DNA from: Candidatus Devosia phytovorans
Lineage (GTDB): Bacteria > Pseudomonadota > Alphaproteobacteria > Rhizobiales > Devosiaceae
Assembly: GCA_029202405.1 (NCBI GenBank)
Contig: CP119312.1
Location: forward strand, 563,001 to 627,000
Direction of reading: 5' to 3'
DNA length: 64,000 bases
Positions 24,035 through 32,065 of this stretch are shown here, in pieces (the stretch's first letter is position 1; each line of letters begins with the position of its first letter). Under the pieces are notes generated by a model that worked only from the letters and a program-made list of their open reading frames with translations, made no database searches and was not told the DNA's origin. The position numbers and the translations under genes were made by a program.

Positions 24035-24410
24035 GGCGCTCGCTCAACTGTTCAAGTCTAGTTGGTCGCGCTGCCGAACCGAAAAAGTGGAAACCACTTT
24101 TCCTGGCAACGCTCCAGTACAGGACCGAGCGAGGAAGAATCGCCCGGACACACCTGTCCGCGCGGAACCCGCGCAGCAACTGAGCGCTGCGGCACGGGGA
24201 AGAAGGTCAGACATGGTGGTTAGGTGGGCTGTCTAACCGAAGAGTCGCGGGAAGGGAAGGGCGGAAAGCAGGTTAGGTACATGTCATGCGCTGAGCGGGG
24301 GAGTGCCTCGGGCTGGCAGCGCTTTCCGGAGGGTGCTCGCGGAGCGGATCCCGGGTTGATCCGCAGAAGGGACTGCCGGATTTGCATCCGGCAGTCGATG
24401 TCGTGGGGAA
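24035..24410. other. Intergenic region between carB and chemoreceptor genes
   Basis: No gene is recognised in these 376 bases. A hairpin AAAAGTGG-AAA-CCACTTTT lies at 24083-24101, about 50 bases upstream of carB; it resembles short intergenic repeats common in Rhizobiales. The end nearest the chemoreceptor has its terminator. The rest should contain the carB promoter, which I could not pinpoint. Confidence 0.5.
24371..24396 (-). terminator. Terminator after the chemoreceptor gene
   Basis: GACTGCCGGAT (24371-24381) and ATCCGGCAGTC (24386-24396) form a perfect 11-base-pair stem with a 4-base loop, 15 bases past the chemoreceptor stop. The T tract on the minus strand is weak. Confidence 0.65.
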
Positions 24411-26438
24411 TCAGAACTCGTCCCAGTCCGACGAAATGGCGGCATTGCCCTGGCTGAGATAATTCCGGGCCGTTGCCGTGCGTGCGGGCATTGCGACGGG
24501 GGCCGGAGCGCGCGACGGCGCCGACGCAGCGGCGCGTAAGCTGCCGGCGCCGCTGACGACGAAGACGTCGATGACGCGGTCCAGCTCGCTGGCCTGGGAT
24601 TCGGTCTGTTCGATCGCGGCATTGGTCTCTTCGACCAGAGCCGCATTGTGCTGGGTCATCTCATCCATCTGGCGGACGGCGACGGTCACTTCATCGATCG
24701 CGGATGCCTGCTCGCGGCTGTCGCGGGCGATGCCATCCATCAGCGCCGAATTGGCCTTGATCGAGGTCAAAACGTTTTCGAGCTTGGTCGAGGCCTCGTT
24801 GACCAGCTTGGTGCCGGCGGCAACTTCGCCGGCCGAAGCGTCGATCAGAGCCTTGACCTCGGACGAGGCCTGGGCCGCCGACTGGGCCAACCGGCGCACT
24901 TCCACGGCAACCACGGCAAAGCCCTTGCCGGCATCACCGGCGCGCGCCGCCTCGACGGAAGCATTGAGGGCGAGAAGGTTGGTCTGGAAGGCGATGTCGT
25001 CGATCAGGCCGATGATGTTGGAGATCTTGGCAGATGACGCCGAGATGCGTTCCATGGCGACCGTCGTCTTGCCCATGACCTCGCCACCCTCTTCGGCAAT
25101 GCGGCTGACGGACTGGGCGTTGTTGTTGGCATCGCGGGCACGGTCGGCGTTCTGCAGGACGGTTGCTGCAAGCTGTTCCATGGCGGCCGAGGTTTCCTCG
25201 ATGGTTGCGGCCTGCTTGGTGGTGCGTTCGGACAGGTCGTTGGCACCGGATAGGATTTCGCCGGTTGCGGTCTTGATCGAGCGAGAGGTCTGCTTGAGCT
25301 GGGTGACGACCTGGCTCAGGGTATCGGCCACGCCATTGGCGTCGTTCTTGAGCTTGGCGAAGGCGCCGCGATAGTCGCCCTGCATGCGCACGGTCAGGTC
25401 GGTGCGCGATAGTGCTTCGAGGATGGTGCCGGTTTCGCTGAGGCCCTTGTCCACGGTTTCCACCAGCGCATTGACGCTGCTGCCGAGGCTGTTCAGTTCC
25501 GCATCGGGGAATTCGGCGTGGACGCGCTTGGAAAAGTCACCGGCAACCGCGGCATCAACCACTTCGCCGAACGCGGCCTGAAGGGCGCTCATCATGGCGC
25601 GGCGCTGCTCTTCGTCGGCCACGATGCGGGCGGCATCAGCTTCGGTCATCTGGCTGATGCGCATGCCGTTTTCGCGGAAGACTTCCACCGAACGGGACAT
25701 GGCCCCGATCTCGTCGCGGTTGGCCTGATAGGGGACGTCGACATCATAGTGGCCGGCGGTCAGCTGATCCATGACGGCGGTGATGCGCGAGATGCGGCGC
25801 GTCACGGAGGAATGCACGATGTAGGCGGCGAGGCCGGTCAGCAGCAGGACCACGCTGCACAGGATGGCGAGCGTCGACACGATGGTCTGGTTGGTGTGTT
25901 CGGTCAGTGTGGCATTGCCATTGGCGATACGTTCGGCAAAGGCGGTGTTGTTGGCGCCGGCGGCTGCCGAGACAACCGGGAGCAGCGCATCGACCTCGGC
26001 CATGGCAGCCTGCATGCCGGCCATATTGCCGGCTTCATAGGCGGTGATGGCGCGATTGTAGCCGTCCTGCACGCCGCGCATCTGAGCGGCCAGGTCGTCC
26101 AGCGCTGCCTTGCGCTCGGGGACCAGTACGGCCGCCTGGGCCAGACGCTCGCTGGCGCCGGCATAGTTGCTGGCAATGCCTTCCTTGAAGGTCTGATACT
26201 CCTGGCTGGCGGGATCCAGCATCATCATGCGGGTTGCCCAGGCGTTGGCCGTCCACATGCCGGCGGCAAAACGCACGCTGAGGATGGCTGCGGAGGAGTC
26301 TGTGTCGACGAAGCGTGCGTAACGCTCGCCGGTGTCCTGGTAGCGCGTGGCGAGAAAGCCAAGGCCGGCCAGGGAGACGAAACAGGTCAGGGCAAGGATG
26401 GAAAAGAGTTTGGCTTTGATGCCGGGGGAGAAGCGCAT
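24411..26438 (-). CDS. Methyl-accepting chemotaxis protein
   Basis: The product is 675 residues. A first membrane helix (about 10-27), a periplasmic four-helix-type sensor (about 30-185), a second membrane helix (about 187-212, LAILCSVVLLLTGLAAYIVH), a HAMP domain, a linker with a second HAMP-like segment, and the signalling hairpin with FQTNLLALNASVEAARAG are all visible. The very end is DWDEF, which fits the xWxxF pentapeptide that tethers CheR/CheB. No che or flagellar genes are nearby, so it is an orphan receptor; the ligand is unknown. Confidence 0.95.
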   Translation of the reverse strand: MRFSPGIKAKLFSILALTCFVSLAGLGFLATRYQDTGERYARFVDTDSSAAILSVRFAAGMWTANAWATRMMMLDPASQEYQTFKEGIASNYAGASERLAQAAVLVPERKAALDDLAAQMRGVQDGYNRAITAYEAGNMAGMQAAMAEVDALLPVVSAAAGANNTAFAERIANGNATLTEHTNQTIVSTLAILCSVVLLLTGLAAYIVHSSVTRRISRITAVMDQLTAGHYDVDVPYQANRDEIGAMSRSVEVFRENGMRISQMTEADAARIVADEEQRRAMMSALQAAFGEVVDAAVAGDFSKRVHAEFPDAELNSLGSSVNALVETVDKGLSETGTILEALSRTDLTVRMQGDYRGAFAKLKNDANGVADTLSQVVTQLKQTSRSIKTATGEILSGANDLSERTTKQAATIEETSAAMEQLAATVLQNADRARDANNNAQSVSRIAEEGGEVMGKTTVAMERISASSAKISNIIGLIDDIAFQTNLLALNASVEAARAGDAGKGFAVVAVEVRRLAQSAAQASSEVKALIDASAGEVAAGTKLVNEASTKLENVLTSIKANSALMDGIARDSREQASAIDEVTVAVRQMDEMTQHNAALVEETNAAIEQTESQASELDRVIDVFVVSGAGSLRAAASAPSRAPAPVAMPARTATARNYLSQGNAAISSDWDEF

Positions 26439-26594
26439 GTATTCGGCCCCTCCTGGGGCGCAGAGTCGTGACGGTCAAGCCAACCGAGCGCTGCTCCTCC
26501 ACATGCACCTGATGACGCGGAAACCTGTTGCAGGATTTGGTGAATAATTTGTTTTCGCTGCCCCGCACGGAGCTATGCAGTCCGCGCCGACCGA

Positions 26595-27821
26595 TCAGGC
26601 AAACTCGACGATGGCGCGGTTCTCGGTGCGGCCGGTTACCCTGCAGGGCCATTCGAGGCCATCGGCGACGACGCGAAGGGTAAAGCTGTCGGGAACGTTG
26701 TGGGCGTCGGGGACAGAGAGTTCTGCGCTGGTTTCGCCAAGCGCACGCAGGGTGCAGTCCATGGTCGAATGGCGGTTGTTGAAGACGATCTGGCCGGCCT
26801 TGAGGACGCGGCGGCGTTCGCCATCGGGCTGCGTGCCCGATTTGCGCCAGGCGATGCATTTGTTGCGGCCGGACCGCTTGGCTTCGTAAAGCGCCTCGTC
26901 GGCCTTCTGCAGCAGGCTTTCGATCGTGTCGACATTGGGATCGAGCATGGCAATGCCGAAGCTGGCGCTGACCGAGATGGGCGGGCGGCTGCCGGGGAAG
27001 GTAAGGCCGCGCAACAGCAGGCGCAGCTTTTCTGCCACTTCCATGGCGCGCAACCCGTCGGTGTGGGGCAGCAGCACGGCGAATTCCTCGCCGCCCAGAC
27101 GCCCGACCAGGTCGCTCTGACGCAATTGCTCGGACACTGCCTTGGCAACGGCGATAAGCACCTGATCGCCACCGGCATGGCCATAGGTGTCGTTGATCGA
27201 CTTGAAGTGGTCGATGTCGAAACTGATGCAGCTCAGGGCGTTGCGGTGGCGCTTGGCCAGGGTGACGAACTTTTCGGAATCTTCCTTGAACGCCCGGCGG
27301 TTGAGAACCGAGGTCAGGCTATCGACCGTGGCGACCTTGCGCAGTTCGATCTGTTCCATGGCGATGGCAGCAAGATCCGCCAGGATTTCCTGTTCGCGCG
27401 ACGTAAAATCGCGGGCGGTGGAGCCGACGGCGCAGACGGAGCCAATGACATAGCCATCATGGGTCGTGAGGGGCGCGCCGGCATAGGAACGGATATGGGC
27501 CGGGCCGGTAACAAAGGGGTTGTCCTTGACGCGGGGATCAAGCTCAGCATTGGGGATGGTCATAGCCTGACCATTCTGCAGGACATAGCGGCAGAAGGTA
27601 ATGTCGAGCGGCGCCTGGGTAACATCAATGCCCTGAATGGACTTGAACCACTGGCGATGGGCATCCATCAGGGAGACGTGACCGATCTCGACATTGAGCG
27701 TCAGACGGATCAGGCGCGAAATGCGCTCGAAGACCTCCTCTTCGGCTGTGTCGAGGATGTCATAGCGGTCCAGCGCGGCAAGGCGAGCGCTGTCCTTGGC
27801 TATATCGGGAACGGCGTTCAT
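26595..27821 (-). CDS. GAF-GGDEF-PilZ protein, diguanylate cyclase
   Basis: The product is 408 residues. A GAF domain (about 20-165), a GGDEF domain (about 168-325) with an intact GGEEF active site and an RxxD inhibitory site (RQSDLVGRLGGEEF), and a C-terminal PilZ-like domain (about 330-408; ERRRVLKAG, DCTLRALGETSAEL) are present. It should make c-di-GMP and may also sense it. ATG 27821 is preceded by AAGGAG; the frame upstream of this is spurious. No phosphodiesterase domain is seen. Confidence 0.9.
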   Translation of the reverse strand: MNAVPDIAKDSARLAALDRYDILDTAEEEVFERISRLIRLTLNVEIGHVSLMDAHRQWFKSIQGIDVTQAPLDITFCRYVLQNGQAMTIPNAELDPRVKDNPFVTGPAHIRSYAGAPLTTHDGYVIGSVCAVGSTARDFTSREQEILADLAAIAMEQIELRKVATVDSLTSVLNRRAFKEDSEKFVTLAKRHRNALSCISFDIDHFKSINDTYGHAGGDQVLIAVAKAVSEQLRQSDLVGRLGGEEFAVLLPHTDGLRAMEVAEKLRLLLRGLTFPGSRPPISVSASFGIAMLDPNVDTIESLLQKADEALYEAKRSGRNKCIAWRKSGTQPDGERRRVLKAGQIVFNNRHSTMDCTLRALGETSAELSVPDAHNVPDSFTLRVVADGLEWPCRVTGRTENRAIVEFA

Positions 27822-27870
27822 CACGGTCTCCTTTACGGAGCTAGGATAAAACGACAGAGCTAAACGGTTC

Positions 27871-28167
27871 TTAACGCTCAGAACGCAGCCTGATTCCAAT
27901 CGCAATCACATCGCCCACGGTTACACCTATGCTCTTGCGCACAGCCGCCTTGAGCGGCAGCAGGTAGCCGCCGTTCTTGGGGAAGAGGGTGGTGTAGAAT
28001 GTGAGGTCGCCTATCGTTGCATCCACCGGGATCATGCCCCAGCCATAGCTCACGGTTTTCGCAGCGCGGGCTATGGTTTCGACATGCTCTGCCGGGACGG
28101 GCGCGTAGAAGAAGGGCGCGGGGCCGCGCCAGTGAATGATCTCGGTGGTAAAGCTCAGCTCAGCCAT
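27871..28167 (-). CDS. DUF1905 domain protein
   Basis: The product is 98 residues, all one DUF1905 domain, a small beta-barrel (FTTEIIHWRGPAPFFYAPVP, SYGWGMIPVDATIGDLTFYTTLFP, YLLPLKAAVRKSIGV). The function is unknown. Its ATG 28167 overlaps the end of the RNA methyltransferase gene by eight bases, so the two are likely co-expressed. Confidence 0.85.
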   Translation of the reverse strand: MAELSFTTEIIHWRGPAPFFYAPVPAEHVETIARAAKTVSYGWGMIPVDATIGDLTFYTTLFPKNGGYLLPLKAAVRKSIGVTVGDVIAIGIRLRSER

Positions 28168-29272
28168 TCTTCGAGGTTCGCCAGAGGCCGATACGCAGGC
28201 CTCCATGCAAGACCGTTGGCTCGACGAGGTCAAGTTTGAGCCCGGTGGTGCGGGCCAGATCCTTGTCGCTGGTGATGATGCCGGCCTGCCAACCGGGCAG
28301 CTTGCTGCGGATGATATGGCCCAGGGCACGGTGCAGGCCGACCAGCGGCGCCTTGTTGCCGATGCGCGTACCATAGGGCGGGTTGACGATGACGAGGCCC
28401 GGCGGACTGTTCGGGGCATCGAGATTTTCAACGTCGGACTGGGTGAAGCTCACGATATCGCTAACGCCGGCGCGGGCTGCGTTTTCAGTGGCCATTCGGA
28501 TGGCGCCGGCATCGCGGTCGGAACCGTAAAAGCGGACACCGGGTGTTTTGGCGGGCGCGGGCCTGAGCATCTCACCCCAGGACCTCGCATCGAAGCTGGG
28601 TAGCTGTTCGAAGGCAAATTTCCGCTCGCGGCCGGGCTTGAAGCCCAGAGCGATTTCAGCGGCCTCGATGATGAAGGTGCCAGAGCCGCACATGGGATCG
28701 AGCACGGGTTGGCTGCCGTCATAGCCGCATTGGCGCAGGAACATGGCGGCCATGGTTTCGCGCATCGGGGCTTTGGCGACACCTTCCTTGAAGCCGCGCT
28801 TGTGCAGGGATTCTCCCGTCGTATCCACGCTGATGGTGACGAGGTCATCCTCGATGCGGACCATGATACGCAGCTCGGCGTCGTCGCTGATCGGGGCGCC
28901 GAGCTCTTCGCTGATGGCCTTGGCGACGCGCTGGCTGGCGGCGCCAGCGTGATAAATGCGCGAGCGCTTGCAGGAGGCCTCTACTTTGACCGGAACATGC
29001 TTGCTCAGAAAGCTGGCCCATTCGACCTTGCGGGCGCGCTTGTCGAGCTGGGCGAGATGCAAGGCGCGGAAGCTGGCGACGCGGGCGAGCACGCGGGTGG
29101 CGCCACGCAGTTCGAGATTGGCCTTCCACACGTCGGGCCAGCTGCCCATGAAGGCGACGCCGCCGTCGACCACTGTGGCTTCGGCGAAACCAACCTCGCG
29201 CGCTTCGGCGCAGAGGGGGGCTTCGAGCCCGGGGGTGGCGACAAGGTAGATTTCAAAGGGCGCTGCGGTCAT
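28160..29272 (-). CDS. THUMP-domain class I RNA methyltransferase (RlmL/YcbY N-type)
   Basis: The product is 370 residues. A THUMP RNA-binding domain occupies about 45-155, followed by a Rossmann methyltransferase with LDPMCGSGTFIIEAA near 195 and the catalytic NPPYG motif (VIVNPPYGTRIG) near 300, as in N2-guanine methyltransferases of 23S rRNA. This is the single-domain form without the C-terminal RlmK part of the E. coli fusion. ATG 29272 fits the family start (FEIYLVATPGLE). The exact site modified is inferred. Confidence 0.9.
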   Translation of the reverse strand: MTAAPFEIYLVATPGLEAPLCAEAREVGFAEATVVDGGVAFMGSWPDVWKANLELRGATRVLARVASFRALHLAQLDKRARKVEWASFLSKHVPVKVEASCKRSRIYHAGAASQRVAKAISEELGAPISDDAELRIMVRIEDDLVTISVDTTGESLHKRGFKEGVAKAPMRETMAAMFLRQCGYDGSQPVLDPMCGSGTFIIEAAEIALGFKPGRERKFAFEQLPSFDARSWGEMLRPAPAKTPGVRFYGSDRDAGAIRMATENAARAGVSDIVSFTQSDVENLDAPNSPPGLVIVNPPYGTRIGNKAPLVGLHRALGHIIRSKLPGWQAGIITSDKDLARTTGLKLDLVEPTVLHGGLRIGLWRTSKNG

Positions 29273-29310
29273 GGCGCAGCGATAGAGCTTTTCGCGACCA
29301 GGCGAAAGGG

Positions 29311-29679
29311 TCAGGCTGCGCGACGGACGCGGCGATCGAGGGCAGACAGGATCTGGTTGATGCCATAGGGCTTGGGCACAAAGACCGCGTTGGGCGGCAG
29401 TTGAGCCTGCGTCGGGCGGACGCCGCCGGAGACCACGACGATGGGCAGGTTGGGCTTGAGCTGGGCACAGCGCCAGGCGAGGTCCAGGCCCGAGTTCTGG
29501 CCGGGCAGGTCTATATCGGTGATCAGTGCATCGACATCGGATTTGCACAGCGTGCGCGCCGCGCCATCGGCCATGCCGAGGGGCAGGCTGTCGATGCCGT
29601 GATCGGCCAGATTGTCCATGAGGTCGAGCAGCAGCATGACCTCGTCTTCCACCACCATAACGCGCCTGATCTGATCCAT
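29311..29679 (-). CDS. Single-domain response regulator
   Basis: The product is 122 residues, a stand-alone receiver domain. The acidic pocket EDE is near residues 11-13, the phospho-acceptor Asp lies in ITDIDLPG near 55, Ser is in VVVSGG near 85, and the conserved Lys in FVPKPYG near 105. There is no output domain, so it acts as a phospho-relay or by binding a partner, as CheY-like and Rhizobiales-type regulators do. No histidine kinase is adjacent. Confidence 0.9.
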   Translation of the reverse strand: MDQIRRVMVVEDEVMLLLDLMDNLADHGIDSLPLGMADGAARTLCKSDVDALITDIDLPGQNSGLDLAWRCAQLKPNLPIVVVSGGVRPTQAQLPPNAVFVPKPYGINQILSALDRRVRRAA

Positions 29680-29849
29680 GATCGTCACCCCGCAGTTTGC
29701 ATGACAGTACAAGCCCCCAAGGGGACGAAGCGTTGCCGCATGGCTGAAATGCCTCTCGCCATGGTTAGCATTTGCCTAAAATTGTAAGGATTGGCGGGTG
29801 GGAACGGCTGAGGTAGCGTGGGGATCTGAACGGATCGGAGACGACCAAA

Positions 29850-30116
29850 ATGTGCCGAAACATCAAGCCGTTGTTCAATTTCGAGCCGCCCGCGACGCGC
29901 AACGAGATGCATGACGCGGCGCTGCAATTCGTGCGCAAAATCTCGGGCTACAACACGCCGTCGCAGGTCAACGAAGCCGCCTTCCACGAGGCGGTGGAGG
30001 ATATCGAAAAGGTCGTGCGCAATCTGTTGAAGTCGCTCGAAACGCATGCTCCGCCCAAGGATCGCGAGGAGGAGGCGGAGAAGCGACGGGAGAAGAGCAA
30101 GCTGCGCTTCGGTTAG
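29850..30116 (+). CDS. DUF2277 family protein
   Basis: The product is 88 residues. The opening MCRNIKPLFNFEPPAT is diagnostic of DUF2277, a short family of unknown function common in alphaproteobacteria. The middle is helical and the tail is highly charged (KDREEEAEKRREKSK). It faces clpS with about 13 bases between their ends and has 170 bases of free sequence upstream for a promoter. Confidence 0.88.
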   Translation: MCRNIKPLFNFEPPATRNEMHDAALQFVRKISGYNTPSQVNEAAFHEAVEDIEKVVRNLLKSLETHAPPKDREEEAEKRREKSKLRFG

Positions 30117-30129
30117 GGTAGTTGAGCGC

Positions 30130-30435
30130 CTACTCTTCCGGCTCGGTGTTGAAGAGCAGCGGGAAGCCGTGCTGGCGGGCATAGTCGGTAGCGCGCGTCG
30201 CCTTTTCCTCGGCGATCTCTTTGGTGAATACGGCGACGACGCAGGCGCCCTTGGTGTGGGCGGTCAGCATGATGACGCTGGCCTGCGCCTCGGGTACGCG
30301 GAATTCAGCCTTGAGCAGGCGCACGACGAATTCGCGGGGCGTATAGTCGTCGTTGAGCAGGATCACCTTGTGCAGCGGCGGCTTGGCTGGCTTGAGCACG
30401 GTGTCTGTGCGATTTTTGACATTGGTGTCGGCCAT
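30130..30435 (-). CDS. clpS: ATP-dependent Clp protease adaptor ClpS
   Basis: The product is 101 residues. ClpS delivers N-degron proteins to ClpAP. The signature HKVILLNDDYTPREFVV (about 25-41) and the pocket segments LTAHTKGACVVAVFTKEIAE are conserved. The N-terminal tail is disordered. clpA is not adjacent in this window. Confidence 0.95.
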   Translation of the reverse strand: MADTNVKNRTDTVLKPAKPPLHKVILLNDDYTPREFVVRLLKAEFRVPEAQASVIMLTAHTKGACVVAVFTKEIAEEKATRATDYARQHGFPLLFNTEPEE

Positions 30436-30524
30436 TTTGGCCTCCGGGTTCGCATCCGGGCGAATGGGAACGGGCCCGCGGTCCTTGCGTTAGGGAAGCA
30501 AAATACCAGCGTCAAGGTCAAGTC

Positions 30525-30698
30525 ATGCTTCAACTGCTCATCGTTCTCGTCCTGGTTGCGCTCGTCTCGGGCGCGCTCGGTTTCACCGGGCTTGCCGCTG
30601 GCGCGGCGACGCTAGCCAAGATCGTCTTCGTCGTCATGCTGATCGGCATCGGGTTGATGCTGTTGCTTGTGATGATGGGCTTTGCCATCCTGTTTTGA
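30525..30698 (+). CDS. DUF1328 (UPF0391) small membrane protein
   Basis: The product is 57 residues. Two hydrophobic helices flank the conserved GALGFTGLAAGAATLAK segment that defines the DUF1328 family. It begins at ATG 30525 with GTCAAGG upstream. It precedes the aldo/keto reductase by about 25 bases on the same strand. Function is unknown; related genes are often stress-induced in Rhizobiales. Confidence 0.85.
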   Translation: MLQLLIVLVLVALVSGALGFTGLAAGAATLAKIVFVVMLIGIGLMLLLVMMGFAILF

Positions 30699-30723
30699 AC
30701 CCTTTTCAAGGAGCCTTCCGGCC

Positions 30724-31563
30724 ATGTCGCATATTCCGCAGATCACCCTGAACGACGGTCACAGCATTGCCCAACTCGGTTTCGGCGTCTGGCAGGTTTC
30801 CAATGAGGAGGTCATCCCGGCCATCCGGACCGCGATCGATGTGGGTTATCGGTCGATCGACACGGCGCAGGGCTATGGCAACGAGGAAGGCACCGGCCGG
30901 GCCATCGCCGAAAGCGGGGTGCCGCGCGAGGAATTGTTCATCACCTCGAAACTGCGCCCCAAGGATCAGGGGTTCGACGCGACCATCGACTCGTTCAAGG
31001 CGTCGCTGAAGCGGCTGGGTCTTGACTATCTCGATCTCTTCCTGATCCACTGGCCGGCGCCAGGGCTCGATCGCTATGCCGATAGCTGGAAGGCTTTCGT
31101 GCAGTTGCAAAAGGATGGGCTGGTCCGCTCGATCGGCGTGTCCAATTTCCTGCCCGAGCACCTCGAGCGGGTGATCGGGGACACCGGCGTCACGCCGGCG
31201 GTCAACCAGATCGAGCTGCATCCGCAGTTCCAACAGCGCGACGTGCGCGACTTCCATGCGCAGCACAAGATCGCCATTGAAAGCTATAGCCCGCTGGGGA
31301 GCGGGAAGGGATTGCTGAATAATCCAGTGATCAGCGAGATCGCGGTGAAATATGGCGTGACACCGGCCCAGGCTGTGTTGCGCTGGCACCTGCAGCAGGG
31401 GCTGATCGTCATCCCCAAATCCGTGCATGCCGAGCGCATCCGCGAAAATTTCGACGTCTTCGGCTTCCAGCTTGACCCGGTCGACATGGGCAAGATCGAC
31501 GCTCTGGACAGACCCGATGGCAAGATCGGCAGCGACCCGGCGACGAACAACAGCGTCTGGTGA
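30724..31563 (+). CDS. Aldo/keto reductase
   Basis: The product is 279 residues, an NADPH-dependent (alpha/beta)8-barrel reductase. The catalytic tetrad is visible in order: Asp in SIDTAQGYGNE, Tyr in the same segment, Lys in ITSKLRP, and His in FLIHWPAP. The cofactor site IPKSVHAERIREN is near the end. It resembles 2,5-diketo-gluconate reductase-type enzymes; the true substrate is unknown. An AAGGAG site lies ten bases before ATG 30724. It may be transcribed with the DUF1328 gene. Confidence 0.92.
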   Translation: MSHIPQITLNDGHSIAQLGFGVWQVSNEEVIPAIRTAIDVGYRSIDTAQGYGNEEGTGRAIAESGVPREELFITSKLRPKDQGFDATIDSFKASLKRLGLDYLDLFLIHWPAPGLDRYADSWKAFVQLQKDGLVRSIGVSNFLPEHLERVIGDTGVTPAVNQIELHPQFQQRDVRDFHAQHKIAIESYSPLGSGKGLLNNPVISEIAVKYGVTPAQAVLRWHLQQGLIVIPKSVHAERIRENFDVFGFQLDPVDMGKIDALDRPDGKIGSDPATNNSVW

Positions 31564-31586
31564 GTTAGAGCCTCAGCTCGAAGCGA

Positions 31587-31952
31587 TCATGATCGGTCGG
31601 TCTGCTCGTGCAATTGGCGCAGCGTGGTCTCGACCTGCGGCAGGTCAACGGCTGCGGCGATGATCGTGTCGAGAAAACCTGGAAACCGGGCGTCGAGGTC
31701 GTCGCGGCGCAGGGTTACGCGGCGCTTGGTGCCTTCCGGCTGGACCTTGACCACCCCGGCCTCACGCAGTTTGGCGACGTGATAGGTGAGATTGGTCTTG
31801 GAGGTCAGGCCCGTGAGCTGGCCGCAGACCAGGCCTTCGACCTGGTCGCTGCGCGCCAGACAACCGATGATGGCAAGGCGCATGTCGTCGCCCAGGGCGG
31901 CGAGAACATTGGGCAGGGTGATCTGATCGGCTTCGGGATGCAGCAGCGTCAT
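31587..31952 (-). CDS. ArsR-family winged-helix transcriptional regulator
   Basis: The product is 121 residues. The winged helix-turn-helix spans about residues 15-95 (LAALGDDMRLAIIGCLA, LTSKTNLTYHVAKLREAGVV, EGTKRRVTLRRDDL). It lacks the metal-binding cysteine motif ELCVCDL of ArsR proper, so it probably senses an organic effector. It is divergent from an MFS transporter, and the spacer holds two matching operator-like sites; it is likely the repressor of the transporter. Confidence 0.9.
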   Translation of the reverse strand: MTLLHPEADQITLPNVLAALGDDMRLAIIGCLARSDQVEGLVCGQLTGLTSKTNLTYHVAKLREAGVVKVQPEGTKRRVTLRRDDLDARFPGFLDTIIAAAVDLPQVETTLRQLHEQTDRS

Positions 31953-31981
31953 GGACGATATCTAGCGGTTTGCGGGAGCTA

Positions 31982-31999
31982 GTTCAATAAGTTTTGGAC
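31982..31999. promoter_or_regulatory. Operator-like site near arsR-type gene
   Basis: GTTCAA-TAAGTT-TTGGAC: an inverted repeat with one mismatch and a 6-base centre, 30 bases upstream of the regulator start. It shares its architecture with the perfect copy at 32035-32052. Confidence 0.55.
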
Positions 32000-32034
32000 A
32001 AGGCGATTGACATCGTCGTGGTTGAGGTTCAATT

Positions 32035-32052
32035 GTTCAATGAATTTTGAAC
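32035..32052. promoter_or_regulatory. Operator-like site near MFS start
   Basis: GTTCAA-TGAATT-TTGAAC is a perfect inverted repeat with a 6-base centre, 13 bases before the MFS start codon. An extra GTTCAAT half-site lies just upstream (32027-32033), and a TTGACA at 32007-32012 may be the -35 element. Binding by the divergent ArsR-type regulator is inferred. Confidence 0.6.
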
Positions 32053-32065
32053 AAGGATCCTTCCC

